From NCBI GenBank assembly GCA_963803295.1, contig CAWDMC010000022.1, positions 496,001 through 560,000 of the forward strand: a stretch of DNA of 64,000 nucleotides, read 5' to 3'. The notes beneath the pieces were generated by a model, which was not told where the DNA came from, searched no databases, and saw only the letters and a program-made list of their open reading frames with translations. The first letter of the stretch is position 1. Every line of letters begins with the position of its first letter. Positions 28,371 through 37,283 of the stretch are shown piece after piece. This DNA is from CAWDMC01 sp963803295 (lineage in GTDB: Bacteria > Acidobacteriota > Terriglobia > UBA7540). A program made the translations under genes and the position numbers.

Positions 28371-29283
28371 GAAATCGACACAGGATGGCGGATCACGGCC
28401 GTCCGGCGCGGTCATAGCGGGTCAGAACGGTTCGGACACTGAAACTCCTGCGTTTCTGAGCAATGCCGAAATTGCGCACCGGCTGGCGAGCCTTGCACAA
28501 CTGTTATCGGCGCAGAAGGAAAATCCTTACAAGATTAAAGCCTATCAGCGGGCTGCCGCGAAGCTCCGGGCCATGTCGGAAAGCCTCCAGGAGCTCGTTG
28601 AGGACGAAGCCGACCTGACGCAATACGCCGGCATCGGGGACGACATCGCTTCGGCCATTCAAGAAATTGTACGGACGGGCAGCTTGAGGAAACTCGAAAC
28701 ATTGCGCGCCCAGGCCAGTCCGGCGGTCGCGAGCATCAACGCGCATCCCCGGCTCGATCTTAAGCGCGTGCAGCGCATCTACAAGAAACTTGGCATTTCC
28801 TCCGTTCAGGAATTGCGGGACAAACTCGACAACGGCGAGATACAACGGGTGCTCGGCCAGCGCCTGTCCCAGCATGTGCGGCACGGGCTCACGGAAGCCC
28901 ATGCCATGCTTCTCTACCGGGCGGACGACCTCCGTGTCGCCGTCGAGGAATTCCTTCTCGGTCCCTGCTGTGCGAAGCGGGCGGAAGTCGCAGGCGAGGT
29001 ACGCCGACGCGTCGATGTCATCGAGGAACTTGCCTTTGTCATCGAGACCGACGATTTTCCGGCGGTGGTGGCGCGTCTGCAACGTTACGGCGGGCGCGTC
29101 TCCTCGGGAAAGGACAACGCGGTATTCGCGCTTTCGTCCGGCGTTTTGCTGCGCATTCAACTTGCCGGCAAGAAGGATTGGGGATTACAGATGGTTGCCT
29201 GCACGGGCTCGAAGGCGCATCTCAAGAAACTGGCCGCGGTGACGGGTTCACTGCGCGGGCTGGAGGGTTCTTTCGACAGCGAG
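28363..29283 (+). pseudogene. PolX paralogue B, 3'-truncated
   Basis: The N-terminal region has the helix-hairpin-helix domain of PolX (LAQLLSAQKENPYKIKAYQR, QYAGIGDDIASAIQEIV), followed by DLKRVQRIYKKLGISSVQEL and the palm. The catalytic segment reads RRRVDVIEELAFVIE, lacking the DxD that active polymerases of this family carry there. The gene ends at 29283, where IS21-like copy B starts; the thumb remainder and the whole PHP domain are lost. It overlaps paralogue A in homologous sequence, so the two are separate genes and not halves of one. Confidence 0.85.
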
Positions 29284-29454
29284 TGTTAGCACCGGGATAA
29301 AAGGGGTCCACTTTCACCGGTTTGAGGGGAGCCAGGAGGGACCGGAGCTGGTCCTCGCGCACACGTCGGTGTGAGCTGCTGTTGCTGGCGGCAGCCGTCG
29401 TCAGCCGAGTTTTTTCCCAACTCGCTTAAACTCGCTTAAATCACGCCATGAGGA

Positions 29455-29775
29455 TTATCTTCCCGCGCCGTCAACAGGAACAGGAACCATAGAAGACCGG
29501 TTGTGTTTGGCATCCGGCTTGACCGATTCGATCACCAGATACAGTTTGTCGGCACTGTTGACCTTGCCCGAGACGCAGTAGTAGGAGCCTGGCTCCATGG
29601 CGTGGGCTTTGGTGAAGTCATGCAGCCGATAAACGCGGTGGGTGGAATGGTCGAGCACCATGAAGACCGCGCACGAGCGGTATTCCGTCCGCGAAAGCAA
29701 GGTGACGTGATTGGCGCTGAAGTTGAACATGGAGAGAAGATGTGAGGGGGAGCGCAGGAAGCGCTCCCGCCTCAT
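29455..29775 (-). CDS. third helper ORF of IS21-like element, copy B
   Basis: Identical in sequence to the 106-residue ORF of copy A; unknown function, located after istB. One extra base just upstream (near 29776) changes the frame of leading sequence but not the ORF. Confidence 0.5.
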   Translation of the reverse strand: MRRERFLRSPSHLLSMFNFSANHVTLLSRTEYRSCAVFMVLDHSTHRVYRLHDFTKAHAMEPGSYYCVSGKVNSADKLYLVIESVKPDAKHNRSSMVPVPVDGAGR

Positions 29776-29861
29776 CGGGCAGCGCCGTTGAGGGGTTCAC
29801 CCGCCGGACTCCTCCGGTCAGGGCTATCGCACAGAGCGGCACCTGAGAAGAGCCAGCCGGT

Positions 29862-30614
29862 TCAAGCCGATGCCGGCGGCTGGCCCTTCTGAGCTTTGCG
29901 CAGGCTCTCCCCACCCAGCAGAAAGATCTCCGAGTTTTCCACCAGCCGGTCGGCAATGGCCGTGGCGATCGTGGTGTTGAACAGGATGTTGCCCCATTCT
30001 GAAAATGCGGTGTTGGTGGTAATCACGGTGCTCTTGTGCTGGCTGTGGCGGGTGGAGATGACCTGGTAGAAAAGGTTCGAAGTCTGCTGGTCGAGCGAAA
30101 GATATCCCAGTTCGTCGCAGATAAGCAGAGTCGGCTCGGTATAGACGCGGAGTTTGCGCACGAGCGAATGATCGACCTGGGAGGCCAGCAGGTGATTCAG
30201 CATGTCCATGGCGGAAGTGAAAAGGGTACGCACATTTGCCTGGCAAGCGCGCCAGCCGAGAATTTGGGCAAGATAGGTTTTGCCCGTCCCAGGATTACCG
30301 ATCAGGACAACGTTAGCGCCGTCTTTCAGGAAGTTGAGATCGAGCAGCCGGAGGATGCGGCTTTTGCTTTGCATTCGGGATTTGTGGTGCTGAAAGTGAA
30401 AGGTGTCGATGCTGGGCTGCGCATGGAGGCGGGAGAGGTGGAAGCGGCGCTCCACGGCGCGGCGATTGCGAGCCTCCAGTTCGAGATCTGCCAAGGTTTC
30501 AAGCGTGGCAGCGAAGCTAAGATTTTTCGCCGTCGCTTCCTTCAGGGTCTGTTCCAGCTTTTGACTCATCGTCGCCAGTTTCAGTTGTTCGAGCTTTTGT
30601 TCCAGGGGAGTCAT
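29862..30614 (-). CDS. istB: IS21-family helper ATPase IstB, copy B
   Basis: Same 250-residue AAA+ ATPase as in copy A with Walker A GNPGTGKTYLA and Walker B LLICDELGYLSL; one residue differs (GANVV). It overlaps istA by 98 bp. Confidence 0.95.
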   Translation of the reverse strand: MTPLEQKLEQLKLATMSQKLEQTLKEATAKNLSFAATLETLADLELEARNRRAVERRFHLSRLHAQPSIDTFHFQHHKSRMQSKSRILRLLDLNFLKDGANVVLIGNPGTGKTYLAQILGWRACQANVRTLFTSAMDMLNHLLASQVDHSLVRKLRVYTEPTLLICDELGYLSLDQQTSNLFYQVISTRHSQHKSTVITTNTAFSEWGNILFNTTIATAIADRLVENSEIFLLGGESLRKAQKGQPPASA

Positions 30615-32112
30615 GCGGTTCCTTTCGCGCCTCGACAATGAAGGCGTCGTAATCCAACAGCGACAAGGGATCGGTCACCAGTTGGTTCAGTTCGGGATCG
30701 CGGAGTTGCAGAGGGGGCTGAGGATTGCGGGGCGAGAGTTGCTGCCGCAAGAGATTGGCGACGTAATCGGCTCCGAAGGCACGGGCGGCAAGCGCTTTCT
30801 GCAGGGCTGCGGCCACGGCTTGCGGCCCGTACTGCCGAATCAACTGCAGAAGTTCGGTGATCTGGCGGGAGAGAGTGCGGTTGGAGTCGGCCAGCCCGCG
30901 AAGGTAGGCTTCGACGGTCTCCTGACTGCAATCACTGACCAACAAGGCGATCAAGCGCCGCTGGGCTTGCGATCTCTGGGCAGCCGCCTTGTGGGCAAGC
31001 AACTCTTTCTCAAAGCGCTCGGCCCCGAAGGTTTGACCGCGCCGCCAGCAGCGGGGATAGCGAACGATCTCTTGATTGCGGTGATAGAGCGCCACCGAGA
31101 AAGCATCGGCCTTGACGGTGAGACGCTGGCCCACCAGGTGCGGCGGGGCGCAGTAGCGATTGCCATCGAACTGCAAGCGAAGGTCCTTATGCACCAGGGC
31201 CTCGACTGTGTCGCGGTAATCGGGAACCAGGGCTGGCAGCAGTCGGAGACAGTCCGGGCGAAAGCGCTCGCTAGGCCGCTCACGGGTTTCGCGGTGCAGA
31301 CGCTGGTTGGCCACTTGATCCAGCCATTCCCTCACTTGGCGGTTGACATCGGACAAGTCGGTGAACTGGCGAAGCGGCCAGAAGTTCTGGCGCAGATAGC
31401 CGACGCCCCCGCGTTCAACCTTGCCTTTTTCCCAGCCCGCCGCCGGGTTGCAGGCGCGGGGAAAGAATCCACACTCGCGGGCGAAGGCCAGGAAGCGGGG
31501 ATTGAAGCGGACCAGAGTGCCGACGTGCTCGGCGACGACGGTCAGAAGATTGTCATACCAGCATTCGCGGGCAACACCATGCAGAGCCTCAAAGGCATGC
31601 AGGTGGCAACGGACGAAGGTCTCGAAACTCTGACTATGGGTGAACTCGACGTAGAGCATCCGGCTGTGAGCCTCGACCAGGCAGAAGGCATAAAGATTGC
31701 GCTTGTCGCCAGCATAGTCGAGCGTACCGAAGTGACCCCAGTCGATCTCGAAGCGCTCCGCGGGGCCGGGTTCCATGCGCACAAAGGCGCGGGGCGGATG
31801 CACAGGGCCACGCAATTGGCGGGCGTAATTTCGCAGAACAGTAATGCCGCCGTCGTACCCGAGCGGCCGTAAGCGCTGCAGGATGACCACGGCGCTGGCG
31901 CTCGGGTCCTGCTCCAGCAAGTCGGCGACGGTCGACTTGAAAGCATCAATCTTGCTGGTTCGTTGACGGCGAGCGGGAATCTGTACCGGTGACTGGATGT
32001 ACTTCCGCAGAGTTTTTCGCGCCATGTGCAAGTGGTGAGCGATCTTCCGGGCAGACCAGTGCTCGCCGTGAAACAGCCGGTGAATTTCGTTAATGCGGTC
32101 GGTATTCAGCAT
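30517..32112 (-). CDS. istA: IS21-family transposase IstA, copy B
   Basis: A 531-residue DDE transposase identical in protein sequence to copy A, with FEIDWGHF, CWYDNLL and KVERGGVGYL as catalytic segments. Both copies look functional. Confidence 0.95.
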   Translation of the reverse strand: MLNTDRINEIHRLFHGEHWSARKIAHHLHMARKTLRKYIQSPVQIPARRQRTSKIDAFKSTVADLLEQDPSASAVVILQRLRPLGYDGGITVLRNYARQLRGPVHPPRAFVRMEPGPAERFEIDWGHFGTLDYAGDKRNLYAFCLVEAHSRMLYVEFTHSQSFETFVRCHLHAFEALHGVARECWYDNLLTVVAEHVGTLVRFNPRFLAFARECGFFPRACNPAAGWEKGKVERGGVGYLRQNFWPLRQFTDLSDVNRQVREWLDQVANQRLHRETRERPSERFRPDCLRLLPALVPDYRDTVEALVHKDLRLQFDGNRYCAPPHLVGQRLTVKADAFSVALYHRNQEIVRYPRCWRRGQTFGAERFEKELLAHKAAAQRSQAQRRLIALLVSDCSQETVEAYLRGLADSNRTLSRQITELLQLIRQYGPQAVAAALQKALAARAFGADYVANLLRQQLSPRNPQPPLQLRDPELNQLVTDPLSLLDYDAFIVEARKEPHDSPGTKARTTETGDDESKAGTDPEGSDGEKS

Positions 32113-32121
32113 AGGTCAGTT

Positions 32122-32613
32122 TTAAGGCAGGCCAGCGGGTGACACCAGAGACATGTTCTTTTCAAGATGCCGGCCCGGAGGTGGATTTTGCGTAAGTGTT
32201 GGAAGAATCAGGACTTGGGAGAAAGCTAAGTTGTTCTTTGCAAGATGCTCGGCCTCGGGTCCAAGGAGCCAAACCTCTGCCGCGGAATGCTTTAGGTCGA
32301 AAGCCAAGTTGTTCTTTACAAGATTCTGCAGGTGGCGCTTGCGGTCTCGCCGGCGCTGACCCTGCCGATTACGCTCGACGGATTCAGGGTGAGACTGCCG
32401 GTACTGGCGGGGATAATCGGGATTTCGTCTACGCCATTTCTCTTGGCTGTCCCGGCAGACCTGGTGGTACTCGGCATCGGTGTGGAGCTTGCGACGGTGA
32501 TATTCGCGGCGGCGCTGCGTCTGCCAATCCGGTCGGTTGCAGACAAACTGCTGGGGATGATAACGGGAAGGCTGGAAAAGTTGCTGGCAATAGCGACAGC
32601 GGCGATCACTCAT
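32122..32613 (-). CDS. small Cys/Arg-rich helper ORF of IS21-like element, copy B
   Basis: Same CxxC-containing basic protein as in copy A, but a one-base deletion near 32177 (relative to A) changes the last residues to PPPGRHLEKNMSLVSPAGLP and lengthens it to 163 residues, ending 10 bp from istA. Which C-terminus is ancestral is unclear. Confidence 0.55.
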   Translation of the reverse strand: MSDRRCRYCQQLFQPSRYHPQQFVCNRPDWQTQRRREYHRRKLHTDAEYHQVCRDSQEKWRRRNPDYPRQYRQSHPESVERNRQGQRRRDRKRHLQNLVKNNLAFDLKHSAAEVWLLGPEAEHLAKNNLAFSQVLILPTLTQNPPPGRHLEKNMSLVSPAGLP

Positions 32614-32735
32614 CACATGGGCTCCGAATCAGGATGCGAGCCCGCTATTGTGAGCAACCTCTACGGTATTAGTCGCCGCCCTGGCAAAGGTACGGCATGG
32701 ACAGATCACTATCAGCGGCGTAAGATGCCGGGTTT

Positions 32736-33311
32736 ATGGGAAAAAATCGGAAATGGATGCTCCTAATTGCCCTGGCAGCCGTAGTCCTACTGGCGGTCGT
32801 AACGTTCTTCGTAACTCGGTGGTGGAGGACGGCCGATGCGCCTCTTGTTGCACCTCCTGTTGCCGCACGGGGACCCTTTGCTGAGTTCCCGAAAACCGAG
32901 ATGCCTCAGTCCGAAAGGGAACGATTTCTTGAAGGAGATTTTGTAATCGTCAAAGACGTGAAGGCACTTCCGCCGCCGGTGCTTCAGCGATTTACTGAAC
33001 AAGGGGGCTCACGCTTGCTCATGGCGAACCCCGGAAAGGACTTCAATGCCACAGACGTCATCTACGACGAAACCATTCCGCGAATGCGCCTGATTTTTGC
33101 CGGGGTTACGAAGTCCAAATGTTTCGTCCTTTACGAAGTAGGTGGTATCGCCCACATGTACATTCTGGCTTTTCTTACGGTGACATCAAACGAAACGGCG
33201 CAACCGCTTTGGCGCGGGTACTGCGAACCAGTCGCCAATTTGCAAGATCTACGCGCTCTCGTCAGCACCGGAAAGTGTTCGGAGCCCGTCCCGTACCAAA
33301 TGCTCCACTGA
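32736..33311 (+). CDS. passenger protein of IS21-like element, copy B
   Basis: Same membrane-anchored 191-residue protein as in copy A, with Pro in place of Leu in ARGPFAEF. Its presence in both copies inside the terminal repeats shows that it is mobile cargo. Confidence 0.65.
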   Translation: MGKNRKWMLLIALAAVVLLAVVTFFVTRWWRTADAPLVAPPVAARGPFAEFPKTEMPQSERERFLEGDFVIVKDVKALPPPVLQRFTEQGGSRLLMANPGKDFNATDVIYDETIPRMRLIFAGVTKSKCFVLYEVGGIAHMYILAFLTVTSNETAQPLWRGYCEPVANLQDLRALVSTGKCSEPVPYQMLH

Positions 33312-33365
33312 CCCCAGGTCCGGCTAAAATCGCTTCTTTCTCTGTCGACATATAGAGTCTGTTAT

Positions 33366-35278
33366 GTCGCGGTAGGGATACCAGTTACCTGATACCCCCC
33401 GCACGGATCCGTACGGGCGCTCCTTAGCGCATACGGCTCTTATCTTGGATGGCTGGCGGCGAAGCGAACTTCGGGATAGGGATGGAGCACACACGGTGTG
33501 GGGAGCCAGTGCGCCACCAAACGGTGGAGGCGGGCCCAGTTGGGCCGGCGTTTCCCACCGCGGCGGAGAAGTACTCGCCGCCAGAGTCTCGTCACCCTGT
33601 GGCGAAATACGTTAAGGCTCTCCATATTGCCTGGCACCGCGTGGTAGTTGAAGTAGCCTTGAACGACCGACTTCAGCCATTCACCGGTTTGGGGCACAGG
33701 ATCGTGCATGCGCTCGCGGAGTTGCTGCTTGATCTGTCGCAGCTTGCTCCGCATGCGCTTGCGAATCGTCCTGCGCTTCACCGTGAAGTGCCCTTTGCTG
33801 TTCTTCCCGCTGATGTGCGTGAAGCCCAAGAAATCGAACGTCTCTGGCTTGCCTTCTCCTCTTCGTTTCCGGTTTGGTTCGGCAAACCGCCCGAACTCGA
33901 TCCGGCGCGTTTTTTCTGGATGGAGCTCCAGCCCAAACTTCTCCAGCCGTTTCCTTAAGCTTTCTAGAAAACGGTCTGCTTCCGCCTGATGCTGGAAACC
34001 TAAGACGGTATCATCCGCATACCGGATGACCACCACCTCGCCTTGCGCCCATTTCTTGCGCCAGGTATTAACCCAGAGATCGAAAGCATAGTGCAGATAG
34101 ATATTCGCGAGTGTCGGCGAAATCACCGACCCTTGCGGAGTACCTGTCTTCGTTTCCGACCATTTGCCGTCTTCCATCACCCCGGCCTTAAGCCATTTCT
34201 GGATCAGCCGTAGGATTCGGGGATCGGCAACGCGATGCTCCACGAACTTGATCAGCCAGGTTTTATCAAGGTTATCGAAGAAACCCTTGATATCGGCGTC
34301 AAGCACGTAGTTCACCTTCTTCTTCAGAAGCGCATACGACAACGCATCCAGCGCATTATGCTGGCTGCGCCCCGGGCGAAAGCCGTAGGAGAAGCCGAGA
34401 AAGTCCTCCTCGTAAATCTGATGGAGGATGGTGACCACAGCCTGTTGGACTATTTTGTCTTCCAGAGCCGCAATTCCCAATGGACGTTGTCGTCCATCTT
34501 CTTTCTCTATATACACTCTTCTCGAGGGCTGCGCTCGGTACGCTCCACGATGTACCCGGCCGTGCAGATCGACCAGTCGATCCTTCAGCCCGGTCTCATA
34601 CTCCTGCCAAGTAACGCCGTCTACTCCGGGTGCGGCTTTTCGCTTCAGCGCGTAAAAGCTTTCCCGCAGCAGATCGGCTGTCAGATGGTGGAGCAAGGCA
34701 GTGAACTTCATCTCCTTGTTTTCCCTTGCTGCTTTCCGCACGCCCGCCAGCCCTTGGGACACGCGTTTCTCGCTCTGTGTCGAGCGCGTGTTAAGTTGAC
34801 GAGCGTTCTCCTTGATCAGCGGCCTTCCCTCCTCATTCTCCGCCAACGGTTTCCCGTTTTTGTTCGAGTGATTCACAGGTACTATACCGCTGTCCGACTC
34901 CTCGGGGACATACAGGCGGGCCGTGTGGCCTTAGCCTTCACCCGCCGTCCCGCAGCCTGCTTTGGCTGCCGGTGTTCCCGAGGTCTCCCGGTTCTCGTGC
35001 ACGAAGTTTCTAGGCGTGTCTGGGGTCTAAGACTACGCAGGACTGGCCCCCGGCTCGCGCTAACGCCGTTGGTCATTTTGCCTTCCGCCAACTCTAGAGC
35101 GTCGGCGTCCTGATGTTGGTATTTTCGCAGCTCCATACCCAGCCCACCTATACCTCTGTCTATGCTTCCCTGACTCCCTTGCGGTAGCTCAGGGCCAGAC
35201 TCGAGGCCGAGCGGATCGCTAATCCTTTCTCGTAAGACTCTTTCATTCTCTACTTCGTGCCGGTTTATCCCGGCGCTC
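33366..35278 (-). mobile_element. group II intron, downstream tandem copy (1,913 bp)
   Basis: Minus strand. The 5' end is GAGCGCCGGG, directly joined to the 3' end of the upstream intron; the 3' end is CTACCGCGAC, joined to ATAACAGACT of the IS element. Domain V is visible near the 3' end: GAGCCGTATGCGC, an AAGGA-type loop, GCGCCCGTACGG. Domain IV holds the reverse transcriptase. It is the same length as its neighbour, with one base difference noticed (34231 region G versus A). Confidence 0.92.
33440..34876 (-). CDS. group II intron reverse transcriptase/maturase (downstream copy)
   Basis: A 478-residue intron-encoded protein: RT domain with PGVDGVTWQEY, RRVYIEKEDGRQRPLGI, DADIKGFFDNLD, GTPQGSVISPTLANIYLH and the polymerase motif RYADDTVLGF. 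The maturase (domain X) region follows, with KSVVQGYFNYHAVPGN and VTRLWRRVLLRRG. No C-terminal HNH endonuclease is present, as in endonuclease-less bacterial intron classes. Intact; it should support splicing and retromobility. Confidence 0.95.
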   Translation of the reverse strand: MNHSNKNGKPLAENEEGRPLIKENARQLNTRSTQSEKRVSQGLAGVRKAARENKEMKFTALLHHLTADLLRESFYALKRKAAPGVDGVTWQEYETGLKDRLVDLHGRVHRGAYRAQPSRRVYIEKEDGRQRPLGIAALEDKIVQQAVVTILHQIYEEDFLGFSYGFRPGRSQHNALDALSYALLKKKVNYVLDADIKGFFDNLDKTWLIKFVEHRVADPRILRLIQKWLKAGVMEDGKWSETKTGTPQGSVISPTLANIYLHYAFDLWVNTWRKKWAQGEVVVIRYADDTVLGFQHQAEADRFLESLRKRLEKFGLELHPEKTRRIEFGRFAEPNRKRRGEGKPETFDFLGFTHISGKNSKGHFTVKRRTIRKRMRSKLRQIKQQLRERMHDPVPQTGEWLKSVVQGYFNYHAVPGNMESLNVFRHRVTRLWRRVLLRRGGKRRPNWARLHRLVAHWLPTPCVLHPYPEVRFAASHPR

Positions 35279-37191
35279 GTCGCGGTAGGGATACCAGTTA
35301 CCTGATACCCCCCGCACGGATCCGTACGGGCGCTCCTTAGCGCATACGGCTCTTATCTTGGATGGCTGGCGGCGAAGCGAACTTCGGGATAGGGATGGAG
35401 CACACACGGTGTGGGGAGCCAGTGCGCCACCAAACGGTGGAGGCGGGCCCAGTTGGGCCGGCGTTTCCCACCGCGGCGGAGAAGTACTCGCCGCCAGAGT
35501 CTCGTCACCCTGTGGCGAAATACGTTAAGGCTCTCCATATTGCCTGGCACCGCGTGGTAGTTGAAGTAGCCTTGAACGACCGACTTCAGCCATTCACCGG
35601 TTTGGGGCACAGGATCGTGCATGCGCTCGCGGAGTTGCTGCTTGATCTGTCGCAGCTTGCTCCGCATGCGCTTGCGAATCGTCCTGCGCTTCACCGTGAA
35701 GTGCCCTTTGCTGTTCTTCCCGCTGATGTGCGTGAAGCCCAAGAAATCGAACGTCTCTGGCTTGCCTTCTCCTCTTCGTTTCCGGTTTGGTTCGGCAAAC
35801 CGCCCGAACTCGATCCGGCGCGTTTTTTCTGGATGGAGCTCCAGCCCAAACTTCTCCAGCCGTTTCCTTAAGCTTTCTAGAAAACGGTCTGCTTCCGCCT
35901 GATGCTGGAAACCTAAGACGGTATCATCCGCATACCGGATGACCACCACCTCGCCTTGCGCCCATTTCTTGCGCCAGGTATTAACCCAGAGATCGAAAGC
36001 ATAGTGCAGATAGATATTCGCGAGTGTCGGCGAAATCACCGACCCTTGCGGAGTACCTGTCTTCGTTTCCGACCATTTGCCGTCTTCCATCACCCCGGCC
36101 TTAAGCCATTTCTGGATCAGCCGTAGGATTCGGGGATCGGCAACACGATGCTCCACGAACTTGATCAGCCAGGTTTTATCAAGGTTATCGAAGAAACCCT
36201 TGATATCGGCGTCAAGCACGTAGTTCACCTTCTTCTTCAGAAGCGCATACGACAACGCATCCAGCGCATTATGCTGGCTGCGCCCCGGGCGAAAGCCGTA
36301 GGAGAAGCCGAGAAAGTCCTCCTCGTAAATCTGATGGAGGATGGTGACCACAGCCTGTTGGACTATTTTGTCTTCCAGAGCCGCAATTCCCAATGGACGT
36401 TGTCGTCCATCTTCTTTCTCTATATACACTCTTCTCGAGGGCTGCGCTCGGTACGCTCCACGATGTACCCGGCCGTGCAGATCGACCAGTCGATCCTTCA
36501 GCCCGGTCTCATACTCCTGCCAAGTAACGCCGTCTACTCCGGGTGCGGCTTTTCGCTTCAGCGCGTAAAAGCTTTCCCGCAGCAGATCGGCTGTCAGATG
36601 GTGGAGCAAGGCAGTGAACTTCATCTCCTTGTTTTCCCTTGCTGCTTTCCGCACGCCCGCCAGCCCTTGGGACACGCGTTTCTCGCTCTGTGTCGAGCGC
36701 GTGTTAAGTTGACGAGCGTTCTCCTTGATCAGCGGCCTTCCCTCCTCATTCTCCGCCAACGGTTTCCCGTTTTTGTTCGAGTGATTCACAGGTACTATAC
36801 CGCTGTCCGACTCCTCGGGGACATACAGGCGGGCCGTGTGGCCTTAGCCTTCACCCGCCGTCCCGCAGCCTGCTTTGGCTGCCGGTGTTCCCGAGGTCTC
36901 CCGGTTCTCGTGCACGAAGTTTCTAGGCGTGTCTGGGGTCTAAGACTACGCAGGACTGGCCCCCGGCTCGCGCTAACGCCGTTGGTCATTTTGCCTTCCG
37001 CCAACTCTAGAGCGTCGGCGTCCTGATGTTGGTATTTTCGCAGCTCCATACCCAGCCCACCTATACCTCTGTCTATGCTTCCCTGACTCCCTTGCGGTAG
37101 CTCAGGGCCAGACTCGAGGCCGAGCGGATCGCTAATCCTTTCTCGTAAGACTCTTTCATTCTCTACTTCGTGCCGGTTTATCCCGGCGCTC
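35279..37191 (-). mobile_element. group II intron, upstream tandem copy (1,913 bp)
   Basis: The 5' splice junction is AACTCT|GAGCGCCGGG in the IS21-like element; the 3' end CCGCGAC abuts the 5' end of the second intron with no exon base between. The corresponding uninterrupted site in IS copy A is at 20192/20193 (CCACTCT|ATAACAG). The 5' exon differs slightly between copies (TATCCACTCT versus TAGAAACTCT). Confidence 0.92.
35353..36789 (-). CDS. group II intron reverse transcriptase/maturase (upstream copy)
   Basis: Identical in protein sequence to the downstream copy (478 residues, YADD motif, maturase domain, no endonuclease). The two DNA copies are almost identical, indicating very recent duplication. 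Confidence 0.95.
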   Translation of the reverse strand: MNHSNKNGKPLAENEEGRPLIKENARQLNTRSTQSEKRVSQGLAGVRKAARENKEMKFTALLHHLTADLLRESFYALKRKAAPGVDGVTWQEYETGLKDRLVDLHGRVHRGAYRAQPSRRVYIEKEDGRQRPLGIAALEDKIVQQAVVTILHQIYEEDFLGFSYGFRPGRSQHNALDALSYALLKKKVNYVLDADIKGFFDNLDKTWLIKFVEHRVADPRILRLIQKWLKAGVMEDGKWSETKTGTPQGSVISPTLANIYLHYAFDLWVNTWRKKWAQGEVVVIRYADDTVLGFQHQAEADRFLESLRKRLEKFGLELHPEKTRRIEFGRFAEPNRKRRGEGKPETFDFLGFTHISGKNSKGHFTVKRRTIRKRMRSKLRQIKQQLRERMHDPVPQTGEWLKSVVQGYFNYHAVPGNMESLNVFRHRVTRLWRRVLLRRGGKRRPNWARLHRLVAHWLPTPCVLHPYPEVRFAASHPR

Positions 37192-37283
37192 AGAGTTTCT
37201 ACCGCGTCCCCGCCGATGAGGCATTCAAGACCTGGCTCCCCTCAGACTGATGATTTTGGCCCCCTTATATCCTGATGCCGACA

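Larger units (their letters stand above)
29284..37283 (-). mobile_element. IS21-like element, copy B, carrying two group II introns
   Basis: Inverted copy of the element at 20101-24274. It begins TGTTAGCACC at 29284 and ends with the complement of TGTCGGCATC at 37283. Removing the two 1,913-bp introns leaves 4,174 bp, the same length as copy A. Flanking five bases (GCGAG at the left, CCCTT at the right) do not match, unlike copy A, so its two flanks were probably brought together by recombination after insertion. Left flank is polX, right flank is a recombinase C-terminus. Confidence 0.92.

Noticed and set aside
26397..28415. 672-codon open frame antisense to the IS1634-type transposase
   Set aside because: Composition (His/Gln/Leu-rich) is that of a reverse-complement shadow; the sense strand has a clear DDE transposase.
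14216..29283. The two PolX pieces as halves of one gene separated by insertions
   Set aside because: They overlap over about 190 homologous residues with different sequence and lie on opposite strands; they are separate paralogues.
34235..35113. 292-codon plus-strand frame within each group II intron (also 36148-37026)
   Set aside because: Antisense to the RT gene and to the structured ribozyme; duplicated only because the intron is.
33440..36789. Retron or diversity-generating retroelement
   Set aside because: Reverse transcriptases are joined to a maturase region and flanked by group II domain V/VI sequences; no template/variable repeat pair or retron RNA was seen.
20101..37283. Composite transposon formed by the two inverted IS21-like copies
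   Set aside because: Copy A has its own perfect 5-bp duplication, and the outer flanks do not form a shared duplication, so independent insertion plus recombination fits better.
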